A DNA stretch of 7,365 nt, taken from contig ONXY01000032.1 of the NCBI GenBank assembly GCA_900321945.1, positions 1 to 7,365 on the forward strand, in the 5' to 3' direction. The DNA comes from an uncultured Eubacteriales bacterium (lineage in GTDB: Bacteria; Bacillota_A; Clostridia; Christensenellales; Aristaeellaceae). The notes under the pieces were generated by a model. It did not search any database, was not told the origin of the DNA, and saw nothing but the letters and a program-made list of their open reading frames with translations. Shown here piece after piece: positions 1-5,336 of the stretch. How positions within the stretch are numbered: position 1 is the stretch's first letter; the number at the start of each line of letters is the position of its first letter. The position numbers and the translations under genes were made by a program.

Positions 1-810
1 ACGGAGACGGCGCAGAGCCCGGCTCCGTCTCCTCAGATTCCATCCCTTGGTATTCCGGCGGTCTATCCGCCTCCGGAAACGATACAGAGCGTACCAACCC
101 TTCAGATTCCCGTTTTCCCCACGACCCCTGAGCCGGTGCAGGAGAACACCGAGCAGAAAAAAATGAGCCAGACATTCAAGGTTTTCGATCCCACGACCGG
201 TCAGTACGTGGAACAGGTGAAGCCCGGCATGACGCCGGTGAATGAACCCGCTCCCGCTCCGCAGCCCCAGGCCGTCCCCACCATTCAGGTGCAGCCGGTC
301 ATGCAGCAGCCCGTGGTTCAGCAGCCTGTGTTTCAGCAGATGCCTGTCATGGTGATGGATCCTGCCACCGGCCAGTACGTCCAGCAGATGATGCTGTTCC
401 AGCAGGATCCTGCCACCGGGAACTGGATTCCCGTGCAGCAGGCTCCCATCGCGCAGCCCGCCGCTCAGGCGCCGCAGCCTGTCGACCCCATCGCGCTTGC
501 TGAGCAGCAGAAAGCCGCCGCCGCCGCGCAGAAGGAAGCGGAGAAGGCCGCGATTCAGGCGCAGAAGGACGCAGAGAAGGCCGCGAGAGACGCCGCCAGG
601 GAAGCGAAAGAGAGGGAAGCCGCCGAGCGCCGGGCCAGGAACGATGCGCTGCGGGAGGAGGCCGCCGAGCGCGCACGCAGGAACGACTCCGTAGCCGGCC
701 GCATCAAGAACGCGGCGATCAGCTCCGCCACGCGCCAGGTGACGAATTCCCTGACCAAGGGAATCACCAACGCGATCGGCGACCTGTTCAACGGGGGCAA
801 GAAAAAGTGA
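1..810 (+). CDS. Low-complexity repeat protein with Ala/charged helix and amphipathic tail, 5' partial
   Basis: I do not recognise this protein with confidence. The frame is open from base 1 to the TGA at 808-810 (269 codons visible), and the same Pro/Gln-rich composition runs to the left edge, so the true start lies outside the window. The GTG at 136 and the ATG at 163 have no well-placed ribosome binding site. In order it shows a Pro-rich segment (1-135), three DPxTGx(Y/W) repeats set in Gln/Pro/Val-rich sequence (about 187-432), an Ala/Lys/Glu/Arg-rich stretch that should form a long charged helix or coiled coil (about 500-690), and a C-terminal segment beginning VAGRIKNAAISSATRQVTN and ending GDLFNGGKKK. 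No membrane segment is visible. The charged helix followed by a tail of the S-A-x-R...G-I-x-x-x-x-G-x-L-F-x-G-G-K-K type recalls, from memory, the C-terminus of HerA-like ATPases (DUF853/YjgR), so this could be the end of such a gene; that is a weak inference. A 76-bp gap separates it from mscL with no obvious terminator. Confidence 0.8.
   Translation, partial: TETAQSPAPSPQIPSLGIPAVYPPPETIQSVPTLQIPVFPTTPEPVQENTEQKKMSQTFKVFDPTTGQYVEQVKPGMTPVNEPAPAPQPQAVPTIQVQPVMQQPVVQQPVFQQMPVMVMDPATGQYVQQMMLFQQDPATGNWIPVQQAPIAQPAAQAPQPVDPIALAEQQKAAAAAQKEAEKAAIQAQKDAEKAARDAAREAKEREAAERRARNDALREEAAERARRNDSVAGRIKNAAISSATRQVTNSLTKGITNAIGDLFNGGKKK
187..432 (+). repeat. Three DPxTGx(Y/W) protein repeats
   Basis: The left-edge protein contains DPTTGQYV (codons 187-210), DPATGQYV (358-381) and DPATGNWIPV (406-432 and on). 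The second and third copies also share the DNA string GGATCCTGCCACCGG (357-371 and 406-420), which fits recent local duplication. Spacing is irregular (171 and 48 bases between starts), so these are scattered short motifs in a Gln/Pro-rich linker and not a regular solenoid. No function can be assigned. Confidence 0.7.
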
Positions 811-860
811 GAATACCCGGCTTCCCCGTACGGGGCGGTCTGGTCGGTATGCCGATTTAT

Positions 861-878
861 GAAAAACTGAAAGGAAGG
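861..878 (+). promoter_or_regulatory. Leader element and ribosome binding site of mscL
   Basis: GAAAAACTGAAAGGA (861-875) runs into AAGGAAGG just before the mscL ATG at 887. The first 15 bases are identical to the metK leader (1660-1674), and the first 11 recur before pta (5308-5318). The AAGGAAGG part is the Shine-Dalgarno; the A-rich AAAAACTGAA part lies upstream of it and is unexplained. The rest of the 811-886 gap holds a 12-base palindrome (CCCCGTACGGGG, 824-835) without a T-run. I see no convincing promoter there, so mscL may be read with the upstream gene. Confidence 0.6.
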
Positions 879-886
879 ATCATCCC

Positions 887-1279
887 ATGAGCAAACTAAT
901 TAAGGAATTCAAGGAATTCGCAATGCGCGGCAACGTGGTCGACATGGCCGTCGGCGTAATCATCGGCGGAGCGTTCGGCAAGGTCGTCACCGCCGTGATT
1001 GACATTTTCATCCAGCCCATCCTGGACGCGCTGCCCAAGATGGAAGGCGGCGGAACCGGCATTACCGGCGCTCTCATTACCTTCTGCGGCGTCCTGGTGG
1101 AGTTCATTCTGACGGCGCTGGTTCTCTTCGCGATTATCAAGGCCATGAACAAGGCCAAGGATCTGAAGAAGCAGCCCGAAAAGCCCGCCGCGCCGACCAC
1201 GAAGAAGTGCCCCTTCTGCCTGAGCGAGATCGACATCAAGGCGACCCGCTGCCCGCACTGCACCAGCGAGATCAAGTAA
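887..1279 (+). CDS. mscL: Large-conductance mechanosensitive channel MscL with C-terminal zinc ribbon
   Basis: MscL forms a homopentameric pore in the cytoplasmic membrane that opens under high tension to release solutes during hypo-osmotic shock. The 130-residue product opens with the family hallmark KEFKEFAMRGNVVDMAVGV (residues 6-24), continuing into TM1 to about residue 45. A short extracytoplasmic loop rich in Gly (about 50-62) follows, then TM2 (about 64-88). The loop is clearly shorter than that of the E. coli protein. After a Lys/Pro/Ala linker (91-107) the usual C-terminal helix is replaced by a four-cysteine ribbon: C108-P-F-C111 and C122-P-H-C125, which should bind one zinc ion on the cytoplasmic side. 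The ATG at 887 is fixed by the conserved N-terminus and by AAGGAAGG upstream. A strong terminator follows 18 bases after the stop. I recall ribbon-tailed MscL proteins in other Gram-positive bacteria, so this is a variant and not a broken gene. Confidence 0.96.
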   Translation: MSKLIKEFKEFAMRGNVVDMAVGVIIGGAFGKVVTAVIDIFIQPILDALPKMEGGGTGITGALITFCGVLVEFILTALVLFAIIKAMNKAKDLKKQPEKPAAPTTKKCPFCLSEIDIKATRCPHCTSEIK

Positions 1280-1297
1280 GTTTTCCGAAAACGCCCG

Positions 1298-1331
1298 CCC
1301 CCGTTCCGGCCCCGCCGGAGCGGGGGTTTTT
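1298..1331 (+). terminator. Intrinsic terminator after mscL
   Basis: CCCCCGTTCCGG (1298-1309) pairs with CCGGAGCGGGGG (1315-1326) as a 12-bp stem with one G-T wobble and a 5-base loop. Five T residues follow (1327-1331). This closes the mscL transcript and separates it from the metK promoter. Confidence 0.92.
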
Positions 1332-1403
1332 CCGAATGCGGAAAGGCCGCCGCGCCGCCGTGAAAAGAAGACGTTTTCAGCCTGCGGACGGATCATTTTT
1401 TTC

Positions 1404-1432
1404 TTGACAGGAGCGGGGCTGCGGGATATGAT
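1404..1432 (+). promoter_or_regulatory. Sigma-A promoter of the metK operon
   Basis: TTGACA (1404-1409) and TATGAT (1427-1432) are separated by exactly 17 bases, giving a -35 that matches the housekeeping consensus fully and a -10 with one mismatch. A T-rich run (1396-1402) lies just upstream. Transcription should begin near 1439, about ten bases before the SAM-I aptamer, as expected for a riboswitch leader. Between the mscL terminator and this promoter (1332-1403) the only structure seen is a 6-bp inverted repeat, TGAAAA/TTTTCA (1361-1379). Confidence 0.9.
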
Positions 1433-1449
1433 AGTTTCCGAACTGAATA

Positions 1450-1565
1450 CCTTATCATGAGTGACGGAGGGACGGGCCCGATGAAGCCACGGCAACCGGC
1501 GGATGCGCTTGGTGCCAAATCCCGCAGCGCGCGCGCCTCTGACTGGGAAGCGCTGACAGATAAGG
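1450..1565 (+). ncRNA. SAM-I (S-box) riboswitch aptamer
   Basis: The segment carries the S-box hallmarks in order. The P1 5' strand is CCTTATC (1450-1456). The core has GGAGGGAC, GGGCCC, GATGAAGCC and GGCAACC (about 1466-1497), then GGTGCCAAATCC (1511-1522), a P4 stem CAGCGC/GCGCTG (1525-1530 with 1550-1555) and the P1 3' strand GATAAGG (1559-1565), which pairs perfectly with the 5' strand. In this class SAM binding stabilises P1 and lets a downstream terminator form. P3 (about 1495-1512) is short compared with the B. subtilis yitJ aptamer as I recall it. P2 appears to contain an A-C mismatch (1464/1487). It sits directly before metK, the gene for SAM synthesis, which fits its ligand. Confidence 0.96.
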
Positions 1566-1588
1566 AGATTTTCAAAGGGAAATCCTCC
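1564..1588 (+). promoter_or_regulatory. Candidate antiterminator helix of the SAM switch
   Basis: GGAG (1564-1567) can pair with CTCC (1585-1588), and ATTTTC (1568-1573) with GGAAAT (1578-1583, one T-G wobble), leaving C1584 bulged and a four-base loop. The helix takes two bases from the 3' strand of P1 and two from the base of the terminator stem, so it competes with both, as an antiterminator should. The overlap is small, so a longer alternative pairing may be the real one. This is inferred from base pairing alone. Confidence 0.45.
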
Positions 1589-1619
1589 GCCTGGCTTGCG
1601 CGCGAAGCCAGGCGGTTTT
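1587..1619 (+). terminator. Riboswitch-controlled terminator upstream of metK
   Basis: CCGCCTGGCTT (1587-1597) and AAGCCAGGCGG (1605-1615) form a perfect 11-bp stem around the loop GCGCGCG, followed by TTTT (1616-1619). It lies 21 bases after P1 of the SAM-I aptamer and 62 bases before the metK start, the standard expression-platform position. SAM-bound RNA should terminate here. The T-run is short for so strong a stem. Confidence 0.92.
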
Positions 1620-1639
1620 GATTCAGGGAAGAAGCCGTA

Positions 1640-1675
1640 CGGAAGGAAAGAACCTTCCGGAAAAACTGAAAGGAG
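1640..1675 (+). promoter_or_regulatory. metK leader hairpin, shared leader element and ribosome binding site
   Basis: CGGAAGG (1640-1646) and CCTTCCG (1653-1659) form a 7-bp hairpin with a 6-base loop. It is followed at once by GAAAAACTGAAAGGAG (1660-1675). AAAGGAG is the Shine-Dalgarno, six bases before the ATG at 1682. The first 15 bases of the element match the mscL leader exactly. The hairpin has no T-run, so it is not a terminator; it may keep the binding site single-stranded after readthrough. Confidence 0.6.
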
Positions 1676-1681
1676 CAGAAC

Positions 1682-2854
1682 ATGCGCAGACTCTTTACCT
1701 CCGAATCCGTAACCGAAGGACATCCCGACAAGGTGTGCGACCAGATCAGCGACGCGGTGCTGGACGCTCTCATCGCGCAGGATCCCCAATCCCGGGTAGC
1801 CTGCGAAACATTCGCCACCACGGGCATTATCACGATCATGGGCGAAATCACGACCCAGGGCTGGGCGAATTTCACCGAGATCGCGCGGCGGGTTGTGCTG
1901 GACATCGGATATGACAGCAGTGAGAAGTTTTTCGACGGGAACACCTGCGCCATCATGAGCGCGATTCACTCCCAGAGCCCGGATATCGCTCAGGGCGTGG
2001 ACCAGGCGCTGGAAGGCCGGGAAGAGGAAGCCGGGGAAACCGGCGCCGGTGATCAGGGCATGATGTTCGGATACGCCTGCGACGAGACGCCCGAGCGGAT
2101 GCCCATGGCCATCGCTCTGAGCCACCGCCTGGCCCGGCGGCTGGCGCAGGTCCGGAAGGACGGCACGCTGCCCTGGCTGCGGCCGGACGGAAAGACCCAG
2201 GTGACCGTAGTATACGAGGATGACAGGCCCGTGGCAGTGGACACCATCGTGATTTCCACCCAGCACGCGCCGGAGGTCTCCCAGAAGGAGATCCGGGAGG
2301 CTATGCTGGAGCACGTGGTCCGTCCGGTGGTGCCGGCGGAACTGCTGAGCGCGGAAACAAAGTACTACATCAATCCCACCGGACGGTTCGTGATCGGCGG
2401 CCCCGCCGGCGATACGGGCCTGACGGGCCGGAAGATCATTGTGGATACCTACGGCGGCTACGCGCCGCACGGCGGAGGCGCCTTCTCCGGGAAGGATCCC
2501 ACGAAGGTGGACCGCAGCGCGGCCTACGCGGCCCGGTACGCGGCGAAAAACGTCGTGGCGGCGGGGCTGGCCAGGAAATGCCAGCTGCAGCTGGCTTACG
2601 CCATCGGCGTGGCGAAGCCCGTCAGCATTCTGGTGGACACCTTCGGCACAGGCGCGGTGTCCGATGAAAAGCTGACGGAAGCGGTGGAAAAGGTCTTCGA
2701 TTTCCGGCCCTCGGCCATCATCCGGGATCTGGATCTGCGGCGGCCCATTTACCGGCAGACGGCGGCCTACGGGCATTTCGGCCGGACGGACGTGGACCTG
2801 CCCTGGGAGCGGGAGGACAGAAAGGAAGCGCTGAGACAGGCGGCGGGAATCTGA
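1682..2854 (+). CDS. metK: S-adenosylmethionine synthetase
   Basis: MetK condenses methionine with ATP to give S-adenosylmethionine, releasing phosphate and pyrophosphate; it is a cytosolic enzyme needing Mg2+ and K+. The product has 390 residues, close to the usual bacterial length, and is colinear with the family throughout. Visible motifs are [18 protein letters not shown] (residues 12-29, with the catalytic His14, Asp16 and Lys17), the first family signature [12 protein letters not shown] (121-132), and the second, [16 protein letters not shown] (264-279, the glycine-rich phosphate-binding loop). The C-terminal YGHFGR segment (363-368) is also present. The ATG at 1682 is supported by the conserved [17 protein letters not shown] opening and by AAAGGAG upstream. 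Regulation is by the SAM-I riboswitch at 1450-1619, that is, feedback by its own product. No terminator separates it from nfnA 47 bases downstream. Confidence 0.98.
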   Translation: MRRLFTSESVTEGHPDKVCDQISDAVLDALIAQDPQSRVACETFATTGIITIMGEITTQGWANFTEIARRVVLDIGYDSSEKFFDGNTCAIMSAIHSQSPDIAQGVDQALEGREEEAGETGAGDQGMMFGYACDETPERMPMAIALSHRLARRLAQVRKDGTLPWLRPDGKTQVTVVYEDDRPVAVDTIVISTQHAPEVSQKEIREAMLEHVVRPVVPAELLSAETKYYINPTGRFVIGGPAGDTGLTGRKIIVDTYGGYAPHGGGAFSGKDPTKVDRSAAYAARYAAKNVVAAGLARKCQLQLAYAIGVAKPVSILVDTFGTGAVSDEKLTEAVEKVFDFRPSAIIRDLDLRRPIYRQTAAYGHFGRTDVDLPWEREDRKEALRQAAGI

Positions 2855-2901
2855 AAACATGCCGGGTGTACCATCCCCGGTGACCAGGATGGAGGGAGAA
2901 A

Positions 2902-3756
2902 ATGTATCGGATTGCGTACAGACGGGAACTGAACCCCAGCATGATCCTGCTGGAGGTGGAAGCGCCGCTGGTGGCGCGGAAAGCGAAACCCGGGCAGTTT
3001 ATCATCCTGCGGGTCGACGAGGCGGGAGAACGGATTCCGCTGACCATCGCGGGGACAGATCCCGAAAAGGGAACCGTAAGGATCATCTTCCAGGTGGTCG
3101 GCGCCACCACGGAGCAGCTGAAGTTTAAGCGGGAAGGGGATTTCATTCAGGATTTCGCCGGCCCGCTGGGCAGGCCCACGGAAACCGAGGGCAAGCGGAA
3201 CGTCTGCATCATCGGCGGCGGGGCGGGCTGCGCCATCGCGCTGCCGGTGGCGGAGGAATTCCACCGGCTCGGGGCGAAAGTCACGAGCATCGCCGGCTTC
3301 CGGAATAAGGACCTGCTGATTCTGGAGGACGAGTTCCGGGCCTGCTCGGACCGGCTGATCGTCATGACCGACGACGGCTCGTACGGGCGCCACGGCAACG
3401 TGACCGTTCCGCTGAAGGAAATGCTGGAGGCCGGGGAGAACTTCGACCTGGTGGTGGCCATCGGCCCGCTGGTGATGATGAAGTTCGTGACGCTTGCGGC
3501 GAAGCCTTTCGGCGTGCCGGTGACGGTGAGCATGAATCCCATCATGATCGACGGAACGGGAATGTGCGGCGGCTGCCGGATCACCCTTACGGAGAACGGG
3601 AAACGGGTGACGCGGTTCGCCTGCGTGGACGGGCCGGACTTCAACGGATACGAAGTGGACTTCGACGAGGCCATGAGCCGCTCCCGCATGTACGCGGACT
3701 TCGAGCGCCACGCCTACGAGGAAGCCTGCAACCTCTTTGAAAAGGAGGCGGAATAA
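2902..3756 (+). CDS. nfnA: NfnA, small subunit of NADH-dependent reduced ferredoxin:NADP+ oxidoreductase
   Basis: This is a ferredoxin-NADP+ reductase-type protein of the sulfide dehydrogenase/dihydroorotate dehydrogenase B electron-transfer family, 284 residues. With the next gene it should form soluble NfnAB, which couples NADH and reduced ferredoxin to NADP+ reduction by flavin-based electron bifurcation, reversibly. An N-terminal beta-barrel holds FAD (PGQFIILRVDE at 30-40 and ERIPLTIAGTD at 43-53). A nucleotide-binding fold follows, with CIIGGGAGCAIALPVAEE (102-119). The C-terminal 2Fe-2S segment has DGTGMCGGC (217-225) and FACVDGPDF (239-247), giving C222, C225 and C241, with D217 as a candidate fourth ligand, consistent with the unusual Asp-plus-three-Cys cluster of NfnA. 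The ATG at 2902 has GGAGGG five bases upstream. nfnB begins after a one-base gap, which supports NfnA over a lone DHOD electron-transfer subunit; no pyrD is present. Confidence 0.9.
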   Translation: MYRIAYRRELNPSMILLEVEAPLVARKAKPGQFIILRVDEAGERIPLTIAGTDPEKGTVRIIFQVVGATTEQLKFKREGDFIQDFAGPLGRPTETEGKRNVCIIGGGAGCAIALPVAEEFHRLGAKVTSIAGFRNKDLLILEDEFRACSDRLIVMTDDGSYGRHGNVTVPLKEMLEAGENFDLVVAIGPLVMMKFVTLAAKPFGVPVTVSMNPIMIDGTGMCGGCRITLTENGKRVTRFACVDGPDFNGYEVDFDEAMSRSRMYADFERHAYEEACNLFEKEAE

Positions 3757-3757
3757 G

Positions 3758-5167
3758 ATGGCCGTGAATCCAAGGAAGCATGAGATGCCCACGCAGGAGC
3801 CGCAGGTCCGGGCACGGAATTTTCAGGAAGTAGCCCTCGGCTACACCATGGAGATCGCCGTGGAGGAGGCGAAGCGGTGCCTGAACTGCAAGAACAGCCC
3901 CTGTGTTTCCGGATGCCCGGTGAACATCGCGATTCCCGATTTTATCAGCCGGATCAAGGCGGGGGATTTTGAGGGAGCCTATCAGGTGATCAGCAGGAGT
4001 TCGTCCCTGCCCGCGGTCTGCGGCCGCGTGTGCCCTCAGGAAACCCAGTGCGAAAGCCAGTGCACCCTGCATACAAAGGCGAAGATGGATCCGGTCGGCA
4101 TCGGACGGCTGGAGCGCTTCGCGGCGGACTGGCATAACGAGAACGTCACGGAGAAGGCGAAAGCGCCCGAACCCAACGGCCACAGGGTGGCGGTTATCGG
4201 CGCCGGGCCTTCGGGCCTGACCTGCGCCGGGGATCTGGCCAGGAAGGGCTTCAGCGTGACGGTGTTCGAAGCGCTGCACACGGCCGGCGGCGTGCTCGTA
4301 TACGGCATTCCTGAGTTCCGGCTGCCGAAGGCCATCGTGGCGAAGGAAGTGGAAACCCTGAAAGAGCTCGGCGTTGACATTCAGACCAACGTCATCATCG
4401 GGAAGACCCTGACGATCGACGAGCTGTTCGACGACGGTTACGAGGCGGTTTTCATCGGATCCGGCGCGGGCCTTCCGAATTTCATGAACATTCCCGGAGA
4501 GGCGCTGAAGGGCGTTTATTCCGCCAATGAGTTCCTGACCCGGTCCAACCTGATGAAGGCCTATCAGGATCACCCGCATACCCCGATCATGAAGGGCGGG
4601 AAGGTCGCCGTGGTGGGCGGCGGAAACGTGGCCATGGACGCGGCGCGCACGGCGCTGCGGCTGGGCGCGGAGAAGGTCTATATCGTCTACCGCCGGTCCA
4701 TGGAGGAACTGCCGGCCCGGCGGGAGGAAGTGGAGCACGCGGAGGAGGAAGGCATCGACTTCCGCCTGCTGTGCAATCCCACGGAAATCCTGGGCTACAC
4801 GAATCCGGAGAATCCGCGGGATCCGCGAAACGGCTTCGTGACCGGCATCCGCTGCGTGCGGATGGAGCTGGGGGAACCGGACGCCAGCGGCCGGAGACGG
4901 CCGGTGGAGATCCCCGGCAGCGAATTCGAGCTGGAGGTCAATACGGTGGTCATGGCTATCGGAACCAGCCCCAACCCCCTGATCAAGCAGACCACGGAAG
5001 GGCTGGAGGTCAACCGCCGCGGAGGCATCGTCGTTGACGAAAAGGGCCTGACCTCCCGGACGAACGTCTATGCCGGCGGCGACGCGGTTACAGGCGCGGC
5101 GACCGTCATTTCCGCCATGGGCGCCGGGAAACAGGCCGCCGCGGCGATCGCGGAGGCGCTTGCGTAA
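3758..5167 (+). CDS. nfnB: NfnB, large subunit of NADH-dependent reduced ferredoxin:NADP+ oxidoreductase (GltD-like flavoprotein)
   Basis: The 469-residue product belongs to the GltD family (glutamate synthase small subunit), often annotated gltA or gltD. Placed directly behind nfnA and without a large glutamate synthase subunit in view, it is better read as NfnB, the subunit expected to carry the bifurcating FAD and the NADP(H) site. The N-terminal domain has C41-x2-C44-x4-C49-x3-C53 and C88-x3-C92-x5-C98-x3-C102, the ligands for two 4Fe-4S clusters. VAVIGAGPSGLTCAGDLA (144-161) is the FAD-binding motif. GKVAVVGGGNVAMDAARTAL (281-300) with VYRRS (310-314) is the NADPH-binding site. VYAGGDAVTGAATVISAMG (437-455) is the C-terminal FAD contact. 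I chose the ATG at 3758 because AAAGGAGG (3741-3748) stands nine bases upstream; the in-frame TTG at 3737 would overlap that site. The start follows the nfnA stop by one base, indicating tight coupling. Confidence 0.92.
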   Translation: MAVNPRKHEMPTQEPQVRARNFQEVALGYTMEIAVEEAKRCLNCKNSPCVSGCPVNIAIPDFISRIKAGDFEGAYQVISRSSSLPAVCGRVCPQETQCESQCTLHTKAKMDPVGIGRLERFAADWHNENVTEKAKAPEPNGHRVAVIGAGPSGLTCAGDLARKGFSVTVFEALHTAGGVLVYGIPEFRLPKAIVAKEVETLKELGVDIQTNVIIGKTLTIDELFDDGYEAVFIGSGAGLPNFMNIPGEALKGVYSANEFLTRSNLMKAYQDHPHTPIMKGGKVAVVGGGNVAMDAARTALRLGAEKVYIVYRRSMEELPARREEVEHAEEEGIDFRLLCNPTEILGYTNPENPRDPRNGFVTGIRCVRMELGEPDASGRRRPVEIPGSEFELEVNTVVMAIGTSPNPLIKQTTEGLEVNRRGGIVVDEKGLTSRTNVYAGGDAVTGAATVISAMGAGKQAAAAIAEALA

Positions 5168-5185
5168 GCGCCGCGGCCGACAAAC

Positions 5186-5199
5186 CCGGAACGTTCCGG
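5186..5199. repeat. 14-base perfect palindrome after nfnB
   Basis: CCGGAACGTTCCGG is a perfect palindrome 18 bases after the nfnB stop. Related TTCCGG or CCGGAA strings recur nearby (5214-5219, 5229-5234). It has no T-run and no loop of its own, so it is more like a protein-binding site or part of the operon's 3' structure than a terminator. Function unknown. Confidence 0.4.
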
Positions 5200-5232
5200 A
5201 CGGGCGTGAAGCATTCCGGGCTCCTTTCCCGG

Positions 5233-5256
5233 AAAGGGATTTCGGAAACCCCTTTT
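5233..5256 (+). terminator. Probable intrinsic terminator of the metK-nfnA-nfnB operon
   Basis: GGGATTT (5236-5242) pairs with AAACCCC (5246-5252) around the loop CGG, with a single mismatch or bulge, and is followed by TTTT (5253-5256). An AAA just upstream can extend the stem into the T-run. A second small inverted repeat (CCTTT/AAAGG, 5223-5237) overlaps its left side. The stem is weaker than the other terminators here, but its place between two transcription units fits. Confidence 0.65.
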
Positions 5257-5281
5257 CATCGGGAGAAAAATAGGATATAAT
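5253..5281 (+). promoter_or_regulatory. Probable sigma-A promoter of pta
   Basis: A perfect TATAAT (5276-5281) stands 17 bases after TTTTCA (5253-5258), which matches four of six positions of the -35 consensus. The -35 box therefore shares its T residues with the terminator of the preceding operon. Transcription should start near 5288, giving a leader of about 50 bases before the pta ATG. Confidence 0.75.
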
Positions 5282-5307
5282 AAACGCAGCGCAGGAGCGC
5301 GGATCGT

Positions 5308-5329
5308 GAAAAACTGAACAGCGGGAGGA
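5308..5329 (+). promoter_or_regulatory. pta leader element and ribosome binding site
   Basis: GAAAAACTGAA (5308-5318) repeats the first 11 bases of the leader element before mscL and metK. It is followed by the Shine-Dalgarno GGGAGGA (5323-5329), seven bases before the ATG at 5337. The element and the Shine-Dalgarno are fused in the other two genes but separated by four bases here. Confidence 0.55.
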
Positions 5330-5336
5330 ATGAAGC

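Noticed and set aside
136..165. GTG at 136 or ATG at 163 as true start of the left-edge gene
   Set aside because: Neither has a well-placed Shine-Dalgarno, and the frame stays open with the same Pro-rich composition to base 1, so the gene most likely starts upstream of the window.
896..2860. Long open frame on the - strand across mscL, the regulatory block and metK (654 codons)
   Set aside because: It spans a strong terminator, promoter and riboswitch and lies opposite two genes with unmistakable family motifs. GC-rich codon use on the + strand leaves few antisense stops, and the translation is Arg/Pro/His-rich without recognisable domains.
3737..3757. TTG at 3737 as start of nfnB
   Set aside because: It would overlap nfnA and add seven Lys/Arg-rich residues encoded by the ribosome binding site itself. 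The ATG at 3758 has an ideal AAAGGAGG nine bases upstream.
2767..3792. Open frame on the - strand opposite nfnA (341 codons)
   Set aside because: Arg/His/Pro-rich antisense translation over a clear NfnA gene, with no supporting ribosome binding site or domain.
3758..5167. Reading the GltD-like gene as glutamate synthase small subunit in ammonia assimilation
   Set aside because: No large glutamate synthase subunit is present, and the gene follows an NfnA-type 2Fe-2S flavoprotein by one base, the arrangement expected for NfnAB. Glutamate synthase use with a distant partner cannot be fully excluded.
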